Shown here: piece after piece, positions 17,366 to 28,346 of the stretch
Position numbering within the stretch: position 1 is the first letter of the stretch
How the letters are laid out: each line of letters starts with the position of its first letter
NCBI GenBank assembly: GCA_015272215.1
Contig: JACYMD010000004.1
Location: 1-64,000, forward strand
Length of the DNA: 64,000 bases
Direction of reading: 5' to 3'
Source: Rivularia sp. T60_A2020_040
Lineage (GTDB): Bacteria > Cyanobacteriota > Cyanobacteriia > Cyanobacteriales > Nostocaceae
Translations under genes and position numbers: made by a program
The notes under the pieces: generated by a model
Told to the model about the DNA's origin: nothing
The model's input: only the letters and a program-made list of their open reading frames with translations
The model's database searches: none

Positions 17366-19624
17366 ATGACAATAAGTCCTCCGGAGCGAGAGGAAAAGAA
17401 AGCAAGAGTCATCGTTGATAAAGATCCGGTCCCAACCTCGTTTGAACGATGGGGCAAACCCGGTCATTTTGATAGAACCCTTGCTAAAGGTCCAAAAACC
17501 ACCACATGGATTTGGAACCTGCACGCACTCGCCCATGATTTTGATTCGCATACAAGTGATTTAGAAGATGTATCCCGCAAGATATTCGCAGCCCACTTCG
17601 GACATCTAGCCGTAGTGTTTATCTGGCTGAGCGGGATGATATTCCACGGCGCTCGTTTTTCCAACTACGAAGCTTGGTTAATGGACCCGTTAAATATCAA
17701 GCCAAGCGCTCAAGTTGTTTGGCCTATAGTTGGTCAACAAATTTTAAATGGTGATGTAGGTGGTGGATTCCACGGAATTCAAATCACTTCTGGTTTATTC
17801 CAGGTATGGCGTGGTTGGGGTATTACCAACTCATTCCAGCTATACTGCACAGCCATTGGTGGCTTGGTAATGGCAGGATTAATGCTATTTGCCGGTTGGT
17901 TCCACTATCACAAACGCGCTCCCAAATTGGAATGGTTCCAAAACGTGGAGTCGATGCTCAACCACCACTTATCAGTGTTGTTGGGTTGTGGTTCCTTGGG
18001 CTGGGCTGGTCATATAATCCACGTGTCTGGACCAACTAACAAGTTGTTAGATGCGGGAGTAGCCCTTAAAGACGTACCCCTGCCTCATGAGTTCATTCTG
18101 AACAAAGACCTGTTGACCGAGCTTTATCCCGGTTTTGCCAACGGATTAGCGCCTTTCTTCACCTTGAACTGGGGTCAATATGCAGATATTTTGACCTTCA
18201 AAGGCGGTTTAAACCCCGTGACTGGCGGTTTGTGGATGTCAGATATTGCCCATCACCATTTGGCGATCGCGGTAGTATTTATTGTCGCCGGTCATATGTA
18301 CCGTACCAACTGGGGTATCGGTCACAGCATTAAAACAATTTTGGAAAATCATAAAGGACCCTTCACTGGTGAAGGTCACAAGGGTATTTATGAAAACTTG
18401 ACCACATCTTGGCACGCCCAATTGGCAGTAAACCTAGCAGCGCTGGGTTCATTGACCATCATCGTGGCGCACCATATGTACGCGATGCCTCCTTATCCAT
18501 ATTTAGCAACTGACTATGCAACTCAGTTGTGTATCTTCACCCATCATATGTGGATTGGCGGCTTCTGTATCGTCGGTGGTGCAGCCCACGCAGCCATTTT
18601 CATGGTGCGTGATTATGACCCAGTAGTAAACCGAGATAATATTGTGGATCGGATGATTCGTCACCGAGATGCGATTATCTCCCACTTAAACTGGGTATGT
18701 ATATTCCTCGGCTTCCACAGCTTTGGACTGTATATTCATAACGACACAATGCGTGCTTTGGGTCGCCCCCAAGATATGTTCTCGGATACGGCGATTCAAT
18801 TGCAACCAGTATTTGCTCAGTGGGTACAAAACATACACACCTTGGCACCTGGTGGCACTGCACCGAATGCATTAGAACCTGTTAGCTATGCTTTCGGTGG
18901 CGGTATTCTAGCTGTAGGCGGAAAAATCGCGATGATGCCCATTGCTTTGGGTACCGCTGATTTTATGGTTCACCACATCCACGCCTTTACAATTCACGTT
19001 ACCGTTTTGATTCTGTTGAAAGGCGTACTGTTTGCTCGCAGTTCTCGCTTAATTCCAGATAAAGCAAACTTAGGCTTCCGGTTTCCTTGCGACGGTCCCG
19101 GACGTGGTGGTACTTGTCAGGTATCCGGTTGGGATCACGTATTCCTCGGATTATTCTGGATGTACAACTCCCTATCGATTGTAATTTTCCACTTTAGTTG
19201 GAAGATGCAGTCAGATGTATGGGGAACCGTAGACGCAGCAGGCAACGTATCGCACCTGACTGGTGGTAACTTCGCTCAAAGTGCAATTACTATCAACGGT
19301 TGGTTACGCGACTTCTTGTGGGCGCAAGCTTCACAGGTAATCAATTCTTACGGTAGTGCGCTTTCTGCCTATGGTCTACTATTCTTAGGCGCTCACTTTG
19401 TATGGGCATTCAGCTTAATGTTCCTGTTCAGCGGTCGCGGCTACTGGCAAGAACTAATTGAGTCGATTGTTTGGGCACACAACAAATTGAAAGTAGCACC
19501 AGCAATACAGCCTCGCGCTTTGAGTATTATTCAAGGTCGTGCTGTAGGAGTAGCTCACTATTTATTAGGTGGTATCGTTACTACCTGGGCATTCTTCCAT
19601 GCCAGAATTATTTCGTTAGGCTAA
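17366..19624 (+). CDS. psaA: Photosystem I P700 chlorophyll a apoprotein A1
   Basis: PsaA is one half of the photosystem I reaction-centre heterodimer in the thylakoid membrane. It binds P700, antenna chlorophylls, phylloquinone and, with PsaB, the FX [4Fe-4S] cluster. At 752 residues the length is normal. The FX loop [12 protein letters not shown] has its cysteines at 575 and 584, and the many His residues in membrane helices (such as [20 protein letters not shown]) bind chlorophyll. There are eleven predicted membrane helices. Start ATG with a strong Shine-Dalgarno GGAGG. It is the first gene of a psaA-psaB operon. Its codon use is more GC-rich than its neighbours, as expected for a highly expressed gene. 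Confidence 0.99.
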   Translation: MTISPPEREEKKARVIVDKDPVPTSFERWGKPGHFDRTLAKGPKTTTWIWNLHALAHDFDSHTSDLEDVSRKIFAAHFGHLAVVFIWLSGMIFHGARFSNYEAWLMDPLNIKPSAQVVWPIVGQQILNGDVGGGFHGIQITSGLFQVWRGWGITNSFQLYCTAIGGLVMAGLMLFAGWFHYHKRAPKLEWFQNVESMLNHHLSVLLGCGSLGWAGHIIHVSGPTNKLLDAGVALKDVPLPHEFILNKDLLTELYPGFANGLAPFFTLNWGQYADILTFKGGLNPVTGGLWMSDIAHHHLAIAVVFIVAGHMYRTNWGIGHSIKTILENHKGPFTGEGHKGIYENLTTSWHAQLAVNLAALGSLTIIVAHHMYAMPPYPYLATDYATQLCIFTHHMWIGGFCIVGGAAHAAIFMVRDYDPVVNRDNIVDRMIRHRDAIISHLNWVCIFLGFHSFGLYIHNDTMRALGRPQDMFSDTAIQLQPVFAQWVQNIHTLAPGGTAPNALEPVSYAFGGGILAVGGKIAMMPIALGTADFMVHHIHAFTIHVTVLILLKGVLFARSSRLIPDKANLGFRFPCDGPGRGGTCQVSGWDHVFLGLFWMYNSLSIVIFHFSWKMQSDVWGTVDAAGNVSHLTGGNFAQSAITINGWLRDFLWAQASQVINSYGSALSAYGLLFLGAHFVWAFSLMFLFSGRGYWQELIESIVWAHNKLKVAPAIQPRALSIIQGRAVGVAHYLLGGIVTTWAFFHARIISLG

Positions 19625-19635
19625 CAAGCAATACA

Positions 19636-19699
19636 ATTTTAGATTTTGGATTTCAGGTTTTAGATTCAATCCAAAATCCAAAATCTAAAATCTAAAATC
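19636..19699. repeat. Inverted heptad repeat in the psaA-psaB spacer
   Basis: The perfect 16-bp arms ATTTTAGATTTTGGAT (19636-19651) and ATCCAAAATCTAAAAT (19676-19691) have a 24-nt loop, built from the (AAAATCT)n-type heptads seen elsewhere. In the dicistronic mRNA it would form a hairpin about 55 nt upstream of the psaB start codon. Confidence 0.8.
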
Positions 19700-19745
19700 A
19701 GTTTGATTTATTAATGGCTCTCATGTCAGAGGATTTATAAAACCT

Positions 19746-21974
19746 ATGGCAACAAAATTTCCAAAATTTAGCCAAGACCTCGCACAAGACCCGACTACAC
19801 GTCGGATTTGGTATGCGATCGCGATGGGAAATGACTTTGAAAGCCACGATGGAATGACCGAGGAGAATCTTTACCAAAAGATTTTTGCTACTCACTTTGG
19901 TCATTTGGCAATCATTTTCTTATGGGCATCTAGCCTTTTATTCCATGTCGCTTGGCAAGGTAACTTTGAACAGTGGATTAAAGATCCTCTTCATATCAGC
20001 CCTATCGCTCACGCGATTTGGGACCCCCACTTTGGTAAACCAGCGATCGATGCATTTACTCAAGGTGGCGTAGATTATCCGGTTAACATTGCTTACTCTG
20101 GTGTTTACCATTGGTGGTACACCATTGGGATGCGGACAAACAACGACCTTTATTCTGGTTCGGTGTTTCTCCTGTTGTTAGCTGCGGTATTCCTGTTTGC
20201 TGGTTGGTTGCATTTACAACCCAAGTTCCGCCCTAGTCTTTCTTGGTTCAAGAGTGCAGAACCTCGTTTAAACCACCACTTGGCAGGTTTATTCGGTGTT
20301 AGCTCCTTGGCTTGGACTGGTCACTTGGTACACGTAGCTATTCCTGAATCTCGTGGACAACACGTAGGTTGGGATAACTTCCTCAGCACCCTTCCCCACC
20401 CAGCAGGATTACAACCCTTCTTCACCGGAAATTGGGGTGTTTACGCAGCTAACCCCGATACTGCTAACCATATATTTGGTACATCTCAAGGTTCAGGTAC
20501 GGCGATTCTCACCTTCTTAGGTGGATTTCATCCCCAAACAGAATCCTTGTGGTTGACCGATATGGCTCATCACCACTTGGCGATCGCGGTAATCTTTATT
20601 ATTGCCGGTCATATGTACCGGACAAACTTCGGAATTGGTCACAGCATCAAAGAAATGCTCAACGCCAAGAACTTCTTTGGCACCAAAACTGAAGGACAAT
20701 TCAACTTACCCCACCAAGGGTTGTACGACACCATCAACAACTCGCTGCACTTCCAACTTTCCTTGGCATTGGCAGCATTGGGAACAATTACTTCCTTGGT
20801 AGCGCAGCATATGTACGCACTGCCCCCCTACGCATTTATTGCTAGGGACTACACGACACAGGCAGCGCTGTATACTCACCACCAGTACATTGCAGTATTT
20901 TTAATGACTGGTGCCTTTGCCCACGCCGCGATCTTCTGGGTGCGTGACTACGACCCAGAACAGAATAAAGGCAACGTACTAGACCGTGTGTTGAAGCATA
21001 AAGAAGCGATTATTTCCCACTTAAGCTGGGTATCCCTTTTCTTAGGTTTCCACACCTTGAGCTTGTACGTACACAACGACGTAGTTGTGGCTTTTGGTAC
21101 ACCTGAAAAGCAGATTTTGATTGAACCAGTATTTGCTCAATTCATTCAAGCTGCTCACGGTAAAGTCTTGTACGGCATGGACACATTGCTGTCCAACCCT
21201 GATAGTATTGCCTATACAGCTTTCCCCAACTACGGTAACGTTTGGTTGCCTGGATGGTTAGATGCAATAAACAATACTACCAACTCGTTATTCTTAACCA
21301 TCGGTCCTGGAGACTTTTTGGTACACCATGCCTTTGCATTGGCAATTCACACCACCGTTTTAATCTTGGTTAAAGGTGCTTTGGATGCCCGTGGTTCCAA
21401 ATTGATGCCCGACAAAAAAGACTTTGGTTATGCATTCCCTTGTGACGGTCCCGGACGTGGCGGTACTTGTGATATCTCCGGTTGGGACTCCTTCTACCTA
21501 GCATTATTCTGGGCATTGAATACAGTGGGATGGGTAACATTCTACTGGCACTGGAAACATCTAGGTATATGGCAAGGAAACGTAGCTGCGTTCAATGAAA
21601 ACTCCACATATCTCATGGGATGGCTCAGAGATTATTTGTGGAACTATTCAGCATCGCTGATTAACGGTTACAACCCCTACGGTATGAATAACCTGTCCGT
21701 CTGGGCTTGGATGTTCCTCTTCGGACACCTTGTTTGGGCAACTGGCTTCATGTTCCTCATCTCCTGGAGGGGTTACTGGCAAGAATTGATTGAAACACTT
21801 GTATGGGCTCACGAGCGTACACCTCTAGCGAACCTAGTTCGTTGGAAAGACAAGCCCGTTGCAATGTCCATCGTTCAAGGTCGTTTGATTGGTTTAGCTC
21901 ACTTTACCGTGGGTTACATCCTCACCTATGGCGCATTCCTAATAGCCTCAACGGCGAGTAGGGTAGGCGGATAG
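19746..21974 (+). CDS. psaB: Photosystem I P700 chlorophyll a apoprotein A2
   Basis: PsaB is the second core subunit of photosystem I, forming the thylakoid reaction centre with PsaA. The 742-residue product has the FX-binding loop [12 protein letters not shown] (Cys566 and Cys575), His-rich membrane helices ([20 protein letters not shown]) and the expected eleven membrane segments. It is homologous to PsaA along its whole length. It starts 121 bp after psaA, and the spacer holds an inverted heptad repeat. The AGAGGA sequence 12 nt upstream is a poorly spaced ribosome binding site. Downstream come an IS200/IS605-derived miniature element and a terminator-like hairpin. Confidence 0.99.
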   Translation: MATKFPKFSQDLAQDPTTRRIWYAIAMGNDFESHDGMTEENLYQKIFATHFGHLAIIFLWASSLLFHVAWQGNFEQWIKDPLHISPIAHAIWDPHFGKPAIDAFTQGGVDYPVNIAYSGVYHWWYTIGMRTNNDLYSGSVFLLLLAAVFLFAGWLHLQPKFRPSLSWFKSAEPRLNHHLAGLFGVSSLAWTGHLVHVAIPESRGQHVGWDNFLSTLPHPAGLQPFFTGNWGVYAANPDTANHIFGTSQGSGTAILTFLGGFHPQTESLWLTDMAHHHLAIAVIFIIAGHMYRTNFGIGHSIKEMLNAKNFFGTKTEGQFNLPHQGLYDTINNSLHFQLSLALAALGTITSLVAQHMYALPPYAFIARDYTTQAALYTHHQYIAVFLMTGAFAHAAIFWVRDYDPEQNKGNVLDRVLKHKEAIISHLSWVSLFLGFHTLSLYVHNDVVVAFGTPEKQILIEPVFAQFIQAAHGKVLYGMDTLLSNPDSIAYTAFPNYGNVWLPGWLDAINNTTNSLFLTIGPGDFLVHHAFALAIHTTVLILVKGALDARGSKLMPDKKDFGYAFPCDGPGRGGTCDISGWDSFYLALFWALNTVGWVTFYWHWKHLGIWQGNVAAFNENSTYLMGWLRDYLWNYSASLINGYNPYGMNNLSVWAWMFLFGHLVWATGFMFLISWRGYWQELIETLVWAHERTPLANLVRWKDKPVAMSIVQGRLIGLAHFTVGYILTYGAFLIASTASRVGG

Positions 21975-22000
21975 GATAAACTTTGACCGGAAACAATGGA

Positions 22001-22167
22001 ATACAAGCCCCGTCCTTATAGGACGGATTTGTGATAAAATTAATATGTCGCCATAGGGCATTGGGAGACTTTAAACGGACATGGAGGGAAGATAAGACTA
22101 ATTTTATTAGCGCATCCCAACGAAGTGTCAAGAATCACCGCTCATGACCGGACGGTGAGTATGTCAA
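22001..22167. mobile_element. Miniature IS200/IS605-type element (both hairpin ends, no transposase)
   Basis: The left end has a 6-bp-stem hairpin CCGTCC-TTATA-GGACGG (22010-22026) preceded by ACAAGCC. The right end has AGTGTCAAGAATCACCG...CGGTGAGTATGTCAA (about 22124-22167) with a TCACCG/CGGTGA stem (22135-22140 / 22153-22158). These subterminal hairpins without terminal inverted repeats are the hallmark of IS200/IS605 elements. The roughly 100-bp interior has no tnpA or tnpB. I infer a non-autonomous, palindrome-associated derivative inserted just after psaB. The exact ends are approximate. Confidence 0.55.
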
Positions 22168-22192
22168 ACAGTAAGTAACTTGTTAAAAACAT

Positions 22193-22224
22193 AAAATCCC
22201 TCACCTGATGGTGGGGGATTTTTG
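22193..22224 (+). terminator. Putative Rho-independent terminator after psaB
   Basis: AAAATCCCTCACC - TGAT - GGTGGGGGATTTTT forms a strong GC stem with a T tract. It is separated from the psaB stop codon by the miniature element, so the terminator was probably displaced from psaB by the insertion. Confidence 0.7.
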
Positions 22225-22256
22225 TGTGGAATTTGGGTGGTAAAATTTTTTTCAAA

Positions 22257-22520
22257 ATGACTAAGAGTTTAATTATTACTTATATGCGACGTTGTAAGGA
22301 AGCAGGAATCAAACTGTATCCAGCGCGTTTCCCCCGTGGGTTTCCAGAATTCTTGATCAAATTTCTTACAGATGAAAACGATATTGTTTTAGATCCCTTC
22401 GCGGGTTCAAACACCACGGGTTTTGTTGGAGAAAGTTTACAACGTCGCTGGATATCCTTTGAAATTAACGAAGATTATCTTGTGGAAAGTCAGTATAAAT
22501 TTGAAGATAGCAAGCCCTAA
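22257..22520 (+). pseudogene. C-terminal fragment of a DNA methyltransferase
   Basis: About 88 codons encode K-L-Y-P-A-R-F-P...[26 protein letters not shown] followed by R-R-W-I-S-F-E and a short tail. [10 protein letters not shown] is the AdoMet-binding motif of circularly arranged (beta-class) N4-cytosine/N6-adenine DNA methyltransferases, where it lies near the C-terminus. The catalytic (D/S/N)PPY region and recognition domain that should precede it are missing, and no restriction enzyme gene is adjacent. The fragment therefore looks like a remnant left after loss of the 5' part. It follows the psaB terminator hairpin by about 30 bp. Confidence 0.7.
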
Positions 22521-22820
22521 GTAAATTTAGATAAGTATTACTTCACAGTTAAAATGAGTGCGCTCTCTTACAAAGTTGGCGCTTTTTTTATGAGTATATG
22601 TTGAAGCAAAACTCTCAAAGCAAGGTGTAATTATAAAAACTTCATCAAGTCTCCGAATATACCGATAATTCTTTGTAGAGAATTTAATTAATGCTACTAA
22701 AAGTAGCTTTACAAGACTATAAAATGTATTTAAATATAAGAAAAATAATCATTTGACATCAGCGAATTCCACAAGAATACAGCAGTCATTTGACTAAGTA
22801 TGGAGTAAAGTACAAACTAG
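22521..22820. other. Intergenic region
   Basis: Apart from a weak GCGC-armed hairpin with a T run near 22557-22590, which may end the methyltransferase remnant, I see no feature here. Confidence 0.4.
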
Positions 22821-23804
22821 ATGAGAGACTTGTATCTACTGGCAACAAGCTTGTTAATCGGATTGACAATACCAACATCGATTTTACCAAAGTTAGCAAC
22901 AGTCAAACCACAACATTATCAGCTTTTATTAAACCTGGAAAAGCAAGCAACAAAAGTAGAGAATACAATCTCCGACTCAGAAATGTCTTTATCGGAATTT
23001 ATATCTCAAAGAGTTTCACCACCAACAGAATCCTCTTTTAATTCTCCTCAAATTGTAGAAAAAAGATTAATCTCTGGAACTCAACTTTATCATCAAAGGT
23101 TAGCTGCTCTCAAAGCAGGTTATATTTATACAAGGTTGCCTAGTCAGCAGTTACAGTCACTGTTAATTACTAAAAGAAAATCCAAGTTAACATATCAAGA
23201 TTGGAAAAGTTTATTGGCTTTAGAAGCAGTTGCAATCGCTAAAGGACAAGGTAACAATCGCTTGAGTATTATCTTAGGTGATTCTTTGAGTCTTTGGTTG
23301 CCAATAAATCAACTTTCAACTAAAAAGTTGTGGTTAAATCAAGGTATATCGGGTGATACTTCCACGGGAGTATTAAGAAGAATATCTGCATTTTCTTCTA
23401 CAAAGCCAGAAATAATTTATATCATGGCTGGTATCAACGATTTAAGAAAAGGTACTTCAGATACTGTGATTTTAAATAATCATCGTCAAATGATTCGCAG
23501 TTTAAAACGTACTCATCCCAATAGTTATATTATTATTCAATCAATATTACCAACTCGTTTACCAACAATTCCTAATACTCGCATTCGCACTATCAATACA
23601 CAATTAGCAAACATTGCTAAACAAGAAGGTGTGAATTATATTAACCTTCATAAATGGTTTGCTGATTTTCAAGGAGATTTACGAGAAGATTTAACTACCG
23701 ATGGTTTACATTTAAGTTTAGAAGGTTATCAAGTTTGGCTAGCTGCAATACAGCAAATAGAAGAAAAGTTGGCTATTTCTAAATCTACAACTACTCTACA
23801 ATAG
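22821..23804 (+). CDS. SGNH/GDSL-type hydrolase with signal anchor
   Basis: A 327-residue protein with an N-terminal hydrophobic signal (about residues 4-24) and a C-terminal SGNH hydrolase domain (about 147-317). Catalytic blocks: LGDSLSLW (Ser155), the glycine of GISGDTSTG, GINDL (Asn206), and DGLHLS with Asp294 and His297. The family includes lipases, esterases and acyl/acetyl hydrolases acting on cell-envelope glycans. Periplasmic location is inferred from the signal. The N-terminal 80-140 residues are a linker of unknown function. ATG start chosen because it gives the signal sequence. The gene stands alone, and a partial hairpin repeat follows it. Confidence 0.8.
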   Translation: MRDLYLLATSLLIGLTIPTSILPKLATVKPQHYQLLLNLEKQATKVENTISDSEMSLSEFISQRVSPPTESSFNSPQIVEKRLISGTQLYHQRLAALKAGYIYTRLPSQQLQSLLITKRKSKLTYQDWKSLLALEAVAIAKGQGNNRLSIILGDSLSLWLPINQLSTKKLWLNQGISGDTSTGVLRRISAFSSTKPEIIYIMAGINDLRKGTSDTVILNNHRQMIRSLKRTHPNSYIIIQSILPTRLPTIPNTRIRTINTQLANIAKQEGVNYINLHKWFADFQGDLREDLTTDGLHLSLEGYQVWLAAIQQIEEKLAISKSTTTLQ

Positions 23805-23827
23805 CAGGGAACAGGGAATAATATATA

Positions 23828-23858
23828 AGAAGTCGGGTTTTTTCATCTCAGCTGCAAT
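23828..23858. repeat. Dispersed hairpin repeat, left arm only
   Basis: AGAAGTCGGGTTTTT is present at 23828-23842. The expected right arm has decayed to ATAAAACC. It lies between the convergent GDSL-hydrolase and kinase genes. Confidence 0.55.
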
Positions 23859-23915
23859 AAAACCAGATATAGCAGTAGCTAAAATTGTTAGGACATTTGC
23901 CTATTGCCTGTTTCC

Positions 23916-25640
23916 TTAATTACTATTTTGTGAATTATTTTCAACCTGTTGAGTCGGTACTATTACGGATGGAACTGGAGGATTAGAGCTTGATTGTTTT
24001 GCTGGTACTGCCGGTACTATTACAGGTTGAATAGGTTGTTTCTCCGGTTTTAATTTGACGCTATTTTTAGGAGATGAACCACTATTACGAGAATCTCTTA
24101 CTTCTCTAAGTCTTTCTACTAAAGACTGTGAAGGAACTGGTTTCTGAGATGAACTCGAAGCTGCTTTGGGTGGAGTTGTAGTATTTCTTACTGATGTACC
24201 TGAAGAATTACTGTTATTCCTCGAACTGGGTTTCGACGATGGCGATGTGGCTTGATTAGAATCGGCTGATTTTTCGGTATTCTGCAAAGAGGAAGATGAT
24301 TGGGAGTTATTCTTTGAAGTTGAAGCAGTATTTCTACGCTTACTTCGTTTGGGAGTATAAGTTGTCGATTCTTTGGTGGTTTTAGTTCTCCTCACTCTTG
24401 TTTGAGGAGTGTTATTGGTGTTTGAAGAGGTTCCTGCTTTTACGGCTTCCGTTTCTTGAGGAGAAGGAGAAGGAGAAGGAGAAGGAGAAGGAGAAGGCGA
24501 TAATTCTATACTAGGTATTTCCGCTGCTGCTTCTACCGATTGTTCGAGGATTGGTACAGCTTGTTGTTGTCTTTCTGTTGTCGAAGCAATCTTTGTTAAA
24601 CCAAAACCTAATGTTACGCCAAAAATTGCTACACCCGTACCAATCAAAACTCTGGGTGAAGGTAGTTTTTTAAACCAAGGCTTTTGAATATCGGTAGTTA
24701 CTTCTGCTGATGTCGCTGCTAAATTTGGATCGATGGCAGCTACTGGGCTACTTAAAACAGGTTCGTAATTTTGGGTTGATAAATCAATAGTTGGTACAGC
24801 GTGAGTCGGTACTGCTTGAATAATCGTTCTTCCTTTCTCTGGTAGCAAGTCTAACCATGACTCTACTGTTTGCGGACGAAAACGCGCTTCCACAGCCATA
24901 CCCCGCATTATCGCTTGATTTACCGCAGCACTCAAATGGGGCTGTAATTCGCGAGGAGCAGGCATTTTTTCCCTATCCCGCAATAATACCGGCATCGGCA
25001 CTTGTGCTGTCAGTAATGCATAGAGAGTAGATGCCAAACCGTATATATCGGTTGCTGGCGATCGCGGTGCGCTGGTAAGATATTGTTCAATTGGGGAATA
25101 ACCTTCGGATACCATTCCTGTATGAGTTTGTCTGACCCCGGTGTTAAATTCCCGTGCAATACCAAAATCAATTAAAATAACTTCATTAGTATTTTGGCGC
25201 AGAATAATATTATCTGGCTTAATATCTCTATGCAATAAACCCTTTTGATGCACTACCCCCAAAGCGGCACCAATTTGACGGATATAATGAATCGCAATTT
25301 CTTCTTTTAAAGGTATTCCCGGCATCACAAATGCTTCACTCAAGGTATCACCAGGAATATACTCCATTACCATATAAGGTAAATTCGCTTCCACGAAGAA
25401 GTCGCTCACCCGCACAATGTTGGGATGAACACAACTAGCTAATCTTCTGGCTTCATCCTGAAATTGAGATTCAAATTTCGCAAAATCTGGATGCTTTTGA
25501 AGTTTATGGTTAAGGGTTTTAATCACCACCTCCTGATGCAAGAAATGATGAGTTGCTTTGTAAGTGACACCAAAACCACCCCTTCCAATTTCCTGGTTGA
25601 TAGTATATTTACCACCCTGTAAGGTTTTACCAGTTAGCAT
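23916..25640 (-). CDS. Serine/threonine protein kinase (PKN type)
   Basis: This 574-residue bacterial Hanks-type kinase has the P-loop [11 protein letters not shown] (about 19-29), catalytic Lys41 in [15 protein letters not shown] (Asp139), the DFG at 158-160, and an APE-like region in the P-loop-distal lobe. After the kinase domain (1-270) come a linker, one transmembrane helix (about 331-352) and a long disordered Pro/Ser/Thr/Asn-rich tail, including a (PS)n run made by GGAGAA repeats in the DNA. The topology suggests a cytoplasmic kinase with an extracytoplasmic low-complexity tail. Substrates are unknown. It lies alone between the GDSL hydrolase and the Omp85 gene. Confidence 0.9.
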   Translation of the reverse strand: MLTGKTLQGGKYTINQEIGRGGFGVTYKATHHFLHQEVVIKTLNHKLQKHPDFAKFESQFQDEARRLASCVHPNIVRVSDFFVEANLPYMVMEYIPGDTLSEAFVMPGIPLKEEIAIHYIRQIGAALGVVHQKGLLHRDIKPDNIILRQNTNEVILIDFGIAREFNTGVRQTHTGMVSEGYSPIEQYLTSAPRSPATDIYGLASTLYALLTAQVPMPVLLRDREKMPAPRELQPHLSAAVNQAIMRGMAVEARFRPQTVESWLDLLPEKGRTIIQAVPTHAVPTIDLSTQNYEPVLSSPVAAIDPNLAATSAEVTTDIQKPWFKKLPSPRVLIGTGVAIFGVTLGFGLTKIASTTERQQQAVPILEQSVEAAAEIPSIELSPSPSPSPSPSPSPQETEAVKAGTSSNTNNTPQTRVRRTKTTKESTTYTPKRSKRRNTASTSKNNSQSSSSLQNTEKSADSNQATSPSSKPSSRNNSNSSGTSVRNTTTPPKAASSSSQKPVPSQSLVERLREVRDSRNSGSSPKNSVKLKPEKQPIQPVIVPAVPAKQSSSNPPVPSVIVPTQQVENNSQNSN

Positions 25641-26104
25641 AGTGATTTTATTTTGGGATTTAACAATTGGCGAAAGCCGTAATCTAATTTATAATTTTAA
25701 ACCAAGACTAGCTTGTTACCTGGATGTTTAGAAAACTAAAGTTCTCAAATAGTAACAAATAATACGCTAATCTAGTTAATTTTAATTTATTGCTTTTTCT
25801 AATTGCATACTAATCTTTTATATATCGCTTGGGGTAAGTATAAATCATCAATAACAAAAAAATAAATTTTTAATTATTAACAACTATTTTTTTCAATACT
25901 TAATTTTTAAAGAAAAAATCAAAATAAAAAAAATAATATCAAAAAATTTGAGTTTAGATGGGTACTATACCATGCTGAAGTTATTCTGTCTAATTTTTTG
26001 GGCGACAATCAGAAGTCTTAGAAGTCGGGTTTTTCGGATGACTCTGTTGTATCAACGATATTTAAGAAAAAAACCCGACTTCTCACTTTAACCTTTAACC
26101 TATG
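25641..26104. other. AT-rich intergenic region with a hairpin repeat
   Basis: No gene seen. It contains the upstream region of the kinase, a very A/T-rich stretch (25850-25950) and one complete dispersed hairpin at 26020-26083. Confidence 0.6.
26020..26083. repeat. Dispersed hairpin repeat, complete copy
   Basis: The left arm AGAAGTCGGGTTTTT (26020-26034) and the right arm AAAAACCCGACTTCT (26069-26083) are perfect complements. The copy lies 22 bp beyond the Omp85 stop codon on the minus strand, so it may be that gene's 3' hairpin. Confidence 0.85.
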
Positions 26105-28180
26105 TTAAAATCTATGACCAATACCAAAATGAACTTTACTTTCTCCTTGGTCATTAAGACCATAGTCAGCACGAATTAATCCTAAAGGTGAATTTAAGCG
26201 TAAACCAGCACCATAACCAAAACCCTCACCTGGTTTACCTCTAACTCCCGCAGGATTACCGATTACTGTATCCCCAGAACCTAAATCTGTGGCAAAATCC
26301 GCGAACAATACTCCTCCCAGAGCATCTAAAACGGGGATGGGAAAGCGATATTCTGCCGAAGCTAATACATAAGAACGACCACTACCAACATCACCAGCAT
26401 CATAACCGCGAACGGAATTGGAACCACCTAAATTAAAGGTTTCGTAAGGAGGTAAATCTCCTATTATTGTACCTGCTTGGACATTAAAGGCAAATACTTG
26501 ACTTTGAGAAGATTCAAATAATTTTACTGGTACATATTGTGTATAATCAGCCCGCAAACGGTTCATTGAAATTTCCCCTTGTCCGAAAGGAAGGGATTGT
26601 TCTGTACTTAATTTTAGAACAGAACCTTGGGTAGGATTAAAAGGATTATCGCGCATATCTTTAGTCGCGTTTAGAGATACAGTTGCTAAATCATCAATAC
26701 CAGTACCGCTTTTTGTCAAAGGATTATTTTGAGCGTCATTTGCGGTAATTTTGCCTTCTCTATCGCTGATACTAACGCGAGTGTAGTTAAACCCTAAACT
26801 AGTATTCCATCCGTCAATTGGACGTTGAAGACTGACACTACCACCAATTTTTCCTTCTCGGACTTTATCACCGTTGGCTAATTTAATATCGCTATCAAAA
26901 GTATCAGAAATTTGACGTTTACGAAAAGCATTTATACTGTAACCTAGACCGTCAGGGTCATTTTCTCGATAAGGACTAGTAAATCTACCATCAAAGTTGA
27001 TATCACGTCGAGAAAGCTGGAGATTAACATTTAAATTCTCGTTGATACCGCCAATATTGCGATCGCTATAATTTAATGTACCGACAATTCCTTGGTCAGC
27101 ACTATAATTACCACCGACATTTACAGAACGCGCTCCAGTTTCTTTAATATAGTAAACTACATCAAGGTTATTTGCATCACCTTCGAGTTGCAAATTAACT
27201 GTTTCAAATAACCCTGTAGCATACAACCGCTGTATATCTTGTCTAATCTTACTTTCTTGAAATACTTGTCCGGGTTGAAGTTGTATTTGCTTGTTTAAAA
27301 ATTCCCCTTGAGTACGTCCCTGTATTGGTTTACCTTTTTTATCAACCGTTTGATTATCATCATTAATAAAGCGGAATTGAATATTTTGAATTGTACCTTC
27401 GGCTACATTTACATCCAATACCCCTTGACGATTAGGTTTGATAGCAATTACCCTTGCCAAACTATAACTGTTTTCGGTATACCATTTATTAATATTTTCT
27501 ACCGCTGTTTCCATCTCCTTCGGACTAATCGGTTTACCAATTTGTGATTGAAAAATTGTTTGAGCAACTTCATAAGAAAGCGCTTTCGCTCCAGTTAATT
27601 GCAACGAATTTACGATTAGAGGTTTTACCTGGAATACCACACTCAAACCTTGCTCATTACTGCGACTGTTAACAGTCGCACCAGCAAATAAACCAGTATC
27701 TAAAATAGCCGTGACATCTTGTTCTAGTTGATTTTGACTAGTTTCCCCACCCGGTTGTGTTTTAATTACACCTTGAATAACCGACTGTAACTCCGAAGTA
27801 ACCCCTACTATCCGCACATCAGTAGCAGCAACTACGAAATCATTTCCGGTTTTTACCGGCATCTGGGAAGCAGGAAGGGGGGGAGATTGGGAAATTGGGA
27901 GATTGCTTCCATTTTTAATGACTATTTGTGTTTGTTTTTGTTGATTTTGAACTGATAACTGTTTACTGTTAACTGATTGGGAGAATTGTTGAGTAATTAA
28001 AGTTTCTGGTTGAGAAATAACCTCTATTGATGCAGGAGTATCTTCAACCACCGGAATTAGAAGATTTTCCCCTTGTTGATTGTCAGGAATGGCAGTAAAA
28101 TCATTTGCAGTTGCCTGCTGGTGAATATTGCTAGCCGCTAAACTAACTAAAGTAAAAATTGCCGCAGAAGAAACTCGCAT
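26105..28180 (-). CDS. Omp85/BamA family outer membrane protein
   Basis: This 691-residue protein has a signal peptide (about 1-25), a Gln/Ser-rich linker (25-115), three POTRA-like domains (about 120-340, e.g. VRIVGVTSELQ, VNSLQLTGAKAL, IQNIQFRFIND), and a C-terminal 16-strand beta-barrel domain (about 350-691). The barrel has the conserved VRGY motif (NSVRGYDAG) and ends in F (HFGIGHRF), as outer membrane barrel proteins do. In cyanobacteria such proteins insert other barrels into the outer membrane, and the plastid Toc75 is a relative. The gene is divergent from the LpxB-like gene, which also serves the envelope, and they may be regulated together. Confidence 0.9.
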   Translation of the reverse strand: MRVSSAAIFTLVSLAASNIHQQATANDFTAIPDNQQGENLLIPVVEDTPASIEVISQPETLITQQFSQSVNSKQLSVQNQQKQTQIVIKNGSNLPISQSPPLPASQMPVKTGNDFVVAATDVRIVGVTSELQSVIQGVIKTQPGGETSQNQLEQDVTAILDTGLFAGATVNSRSNEQGLSVVFQVKPLIVNSLQLTGAKALSYEVAQTIFQSQIGKPISPKEMETAVENINKWYTENSYSLARVIAIKPNRQGVLDVNVAEGTIQNIQFRFINDDNQTVDKKGKPIQGRTQGEFLNKQIQLQPGQVFQESKIRQDIQRLYATGLFETVNLQLEGDANNLDVVYYIKETGARSVNVGGNYSADQGIVGTLNYSDRNIGGINENLNVNLQLSRRDINFDGRFTSPYRENDPDGLGYSINAFRKRQISDTFDSDIKLANGDKVREGKIGGSVSLQRPIDGWNTSLGFNYTRVSISDREGKITANDAQNNPLTKSGTGIDDLATVSLNATKDMRDNPFNPTQGSVLKLSTEQSLPFGQGEISMNRLRADYTQYVPVKLFESSQSQVFAFNVQAGTIIGDLPPYETFNLGGSNSVRGYDAGDVGSGRSYVLASAEYRFPIPVLDALGGVLFADFATDLGSGDTVIGNPAGVRGKPGEGFGYGAGLRLNSPLGLIRADYGLNDQGESKVHFGIGHRF

Positions 28181-28346
28181 AATATTTAGCCTGAATCACT
28201 GAAAGTTAGCTTGTATTTTGATAATGAGTTTTGATTATCAGCTTCGTCTTCGGGGATACTACTAACTTCCGGCTTTTTCGGTTTATTTATAACTTTATAT
28301 ATCCCTCTTGCTTTTTGAGACAGTTAATTAAAAATATTTGTTTCTC

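Noticed and set aside
22224-22256. GTG start of the methyltransferase fragment at 22224
   Set aside because: It overlaps the psaB terminator hairpin, so the later ATG was preferred for the remnant.
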